Made by a program: the position numbers and the translations under genes. 64,000 nt of DNA, from the NCBI RefSeq assembly GCF_900119795.1, contig NZ_LT634361.1, positions 3,085,001 through 3,149,000 on the forward strand, written 5' to 3'. This document shows positions 62,777-64,000 of the stretch, in pieces (position 1 is the stretch's first letter; each line of letters starts with the position of its first letter). The stretch is from Tenacibaculum maritimum NCIMB 2154. Lineage in GTDB: Bacteria; Bacteroidota; Bacteroidia; Flavobacteriales; Flavobacteriaceae. The notes under the pieces were generated by a model. It did not search any database, was not told where the DNA came from, and saw nothing but the letters and a program-made list of their open reading frames with translations.

Positions 62777-63379
62777 ATGAAAAAATATATAATTTTAGCT
62801 TCTTTAATTTTACTTATCAGTTGTAAAGCTAAAACACCTATTGTAAAATTAACTACTTCAGATAAGTATCCTGTTATTTTATTACCTAGCAAAAAAAACA
62901 AAGGAGTTTGGGATATTAGTTTTCCTTTTAATATAGCCATCACTAATCCTTCATATAAAAAAAGAAGATTATCTTATTATAAATATTATTGTAATTATTA
63001 TTATTTAAAAAAAGAAAAAAAAATATGCGGTAAAGGACTAATGTATAAATTAGATAAAGGAAATTTACTAAAAAAAAGTATATGGGAGGATAAAGACATA
63101 CCATGGAAAACAACTAAAAAATATATTTTTTATTCAAGACATTATTTAGATACCTTAAAATACCCGCGTTCTTTTTTTAAAGAATATTACCAAAAATTAA
63201 AAGAAAGTGGTTTAAAAGATTCTTTACCAGTTGGTACTTTAGCTGAATTTAAAAAGAAACACCCTAAAATACTCGAGGATTTATTAAAAAATGATTCTAT
63301 TCATTTTAGGTTTCCATTTCCAAAAAGAGATAAAATAAGAGGGTTATCAGAAGGTGTTAGGGTTCCTGTTGTTTATTAG
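62777..63379 (+). CDS. Lipoprotein, immunity-like paralogue B
   Basis: 200 residues, second copy of a ~640-bp tandem unit. The 39 bp before it repeat the 3' tail of the effector gene (GAAACCATCTTTTTAA), so the duplicated unit was effector tail plus immunity gene. The variable middle differs from copy A (YYLKKEKKICGKGLMYKL). Confidence 0.72.
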   Translation: MKKYIILASLILLISCKAKTPIVKLTTSDKYPVILLPSKKNKGVWDISFPFNIAITNPSYKKRRLSYYKYYCNYYYLKKEKKICGKGLMYKLDKGNLLKKSIWEDKDIPWKTTKKYIFYSRHYLDTLKYPRSFFKEYYQKLKESGLKDSLPVGTLAEFKKKHPKILEDLLKNDSIHFRFPFPKRDKIRGLSEGVRVPVVY

Positions 63380-63418
63380 CATTTTTAGTAGAAACCATCT
63401 TTTTAAATTATTAGAAAA

Positions 63419-63994
63419 ATGAAAAAATATATAATTTTAACTACTTTAACTTTACTTATCAGTTGTAAAGCTAAAACACCTATTGTAAAACTAACTACTT
63501 CAGATAAATATGAGATTGTTTTAAGAAATAGCGAAAAATTAAAAGGCTTTTGGGCTATATGGTTTCCTTTCGAAATAGAAATTACAAACGATTCTTATAA
63601 AGATAAAGGGTTTACACATTACAAACATTATTGTAGTCCTTCTTCTAAATGTAGTAATGCTAGATTATACTTAATAGATAAAAATAAATTAATTAAACAA
63701 AGTATTGGTCAGATTAAAAAGATAGGAGTCTATAGTAAAAAAAAATATGTTATATATTCAGAATATTATATAGACACTTTAAAATACCCACGTTCTTTTT
63801 TTAAAGAATATTACCAAAAATTAAAAGAAAGTGGTTTAAAAGATTCTTTACCAGTCGGTACCTTAGCTGAATTTAAAAAGAAACACCCAAAAATGGTAGC
63901 ACATTTATTAAAAAAGGATTCTATTTATTTTAGTTTTCCAAGACTAGATAACGGAAATAAGTTTGAAGGACCTACTGTTCCTGTTGTTTATTAG
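63419..63994 (+). CDS. Lipoprotein, immunity-like paralogue C
   Basis: 191 residues, third copy, more diverged in the middle (SYKDKGFTHYKHYCSPSSKC) and at the end (SFPRLDNGNKFEGPTVPVVY). It is complete. The last bases of the window (GCATTTT) match the spacer after copies A and B, so further copies may follow beyond the window. Confidence 0.72.
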   Translation: MKKYIILTTLTLLISCKAKTPIVKLTTSDKYEIVLRNSEKLKGFWAIWFPFEIEITNDSYKDKGFTHYKHYCSPSSKCSNARLYLIDKNKLIKQSIGQIKKIGVYSKKKYVIYSEYYIDTLKYPRSFFKEYYQKLKESGLKDSLPVGTLAEFKKKHPKMVAHLLKKDSIYFSFPRLDNGNKFEGPTVPVVY

Positions 63995-64000
63995 CATTTT

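Noticed and set aside
1-64000. tRNA or rRNA genes
   Set aside because: No cloverleaf-like segments or conserved rRNA stretches were recognised by eye; a dedicated search was not possible.

Overview
The window is a low-G+C segment of a marine Bacteroidota chromosome, most likely a Flavobacteriaceae close to Tenacibaculum. The pointers are a GldA-type gliding ABC ATPase, the alternative complex III plus caa3-type oxidase operon (actABCDEF-coxBA), SusC/SusD pairs, TAnnTTTG promoter cores, arsenosugar genes and a Bacteroidota-type (T6SS-iii) Hcp/TssD protein. The genus is an inference.

Layout. 1-2929 (+): end of a nucleoside transporter, thyA, folA and gldA. 3425-8259 (-): a compact operon of ruvB, a SulP permease, an ETHE1-like MBL/rhodanese fusion, a rhodanese lipoprotein and a heavy-metal-associated domain protein. 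8425-19832 (-): the respiratory operon, in which ACIII oxidises quinol and passes electrons to cytochrome oxidase. 20048-20410 (+): a SPOR protein. 20495-25194 (-): rimP-nusA-infB with a promoter and a hairpin/U-tract in the leader. 25359-26189 (+): a universal stress protein.

26674-44004 (+) is an arsenosugar/arsenic region: DUF547, a CMD/AhpD-like protein, radical SAM ArsS, two DUF2064 glycosyltransferases, SusC/SusD, a sodium:solute symporter, a metallophosphatase-like protein with altered motifs, a rhodanese, purine nucleoside phosphorylase, DoxX, ArsM, a PiT phosphate transporter and a fatty-acid-hydroxylase-family membrane protein. It is interrupted at 36557-37943 by a SymE-like gene with an XRE regulator and a ParE-type toxin-antitoxin pair. 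An array of eight 57-bp tandem repeats, carrying 17 copies of the palindrome TTGTACAA, lies at 44037-44500.

44744-64000 (+) is the most remarkable part: a T6SS effector-immunity cassette array. A TssD (Hcp) protein with an extra C-terminal domain is followed by one full-length effector, made of a long N-terminal delivery region, a short near-identical 36-codon 'joint', and a peptidoglycan peptidase. Downstream are further toxin ends, each preceded by another copy of the joint (7 copies in all) and each followed with no or a few bases of gap by a lipoprotein gene, the expected immunity protein. Four intact downstream toxin modules, one IS-interrupted module and several fragments of toxins and immunity genes can be recognised. 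Almost all toxin ends carry the H...D...HxH signature of LAS-type peptidoglycan metallopeptidases; one looks lysozyme-like. The array is littered with exact direct repeats (421 bp, 372 bp), chimeric debris, two IS3-family elements and simple-sequence tracts inside immunity genes. It resembles the orphan CdiA-CT or Rhs-CT arrays of polymorphic toxins, but built on a Bacteroidota T6SS scaffold. The window closes with a different effector gene (60625-62142) followed by three tandem paralogous lipoproteins.

No tRNA, rRNA or CRISPR array was recognised. All functions are read from motifs and context without database searching.
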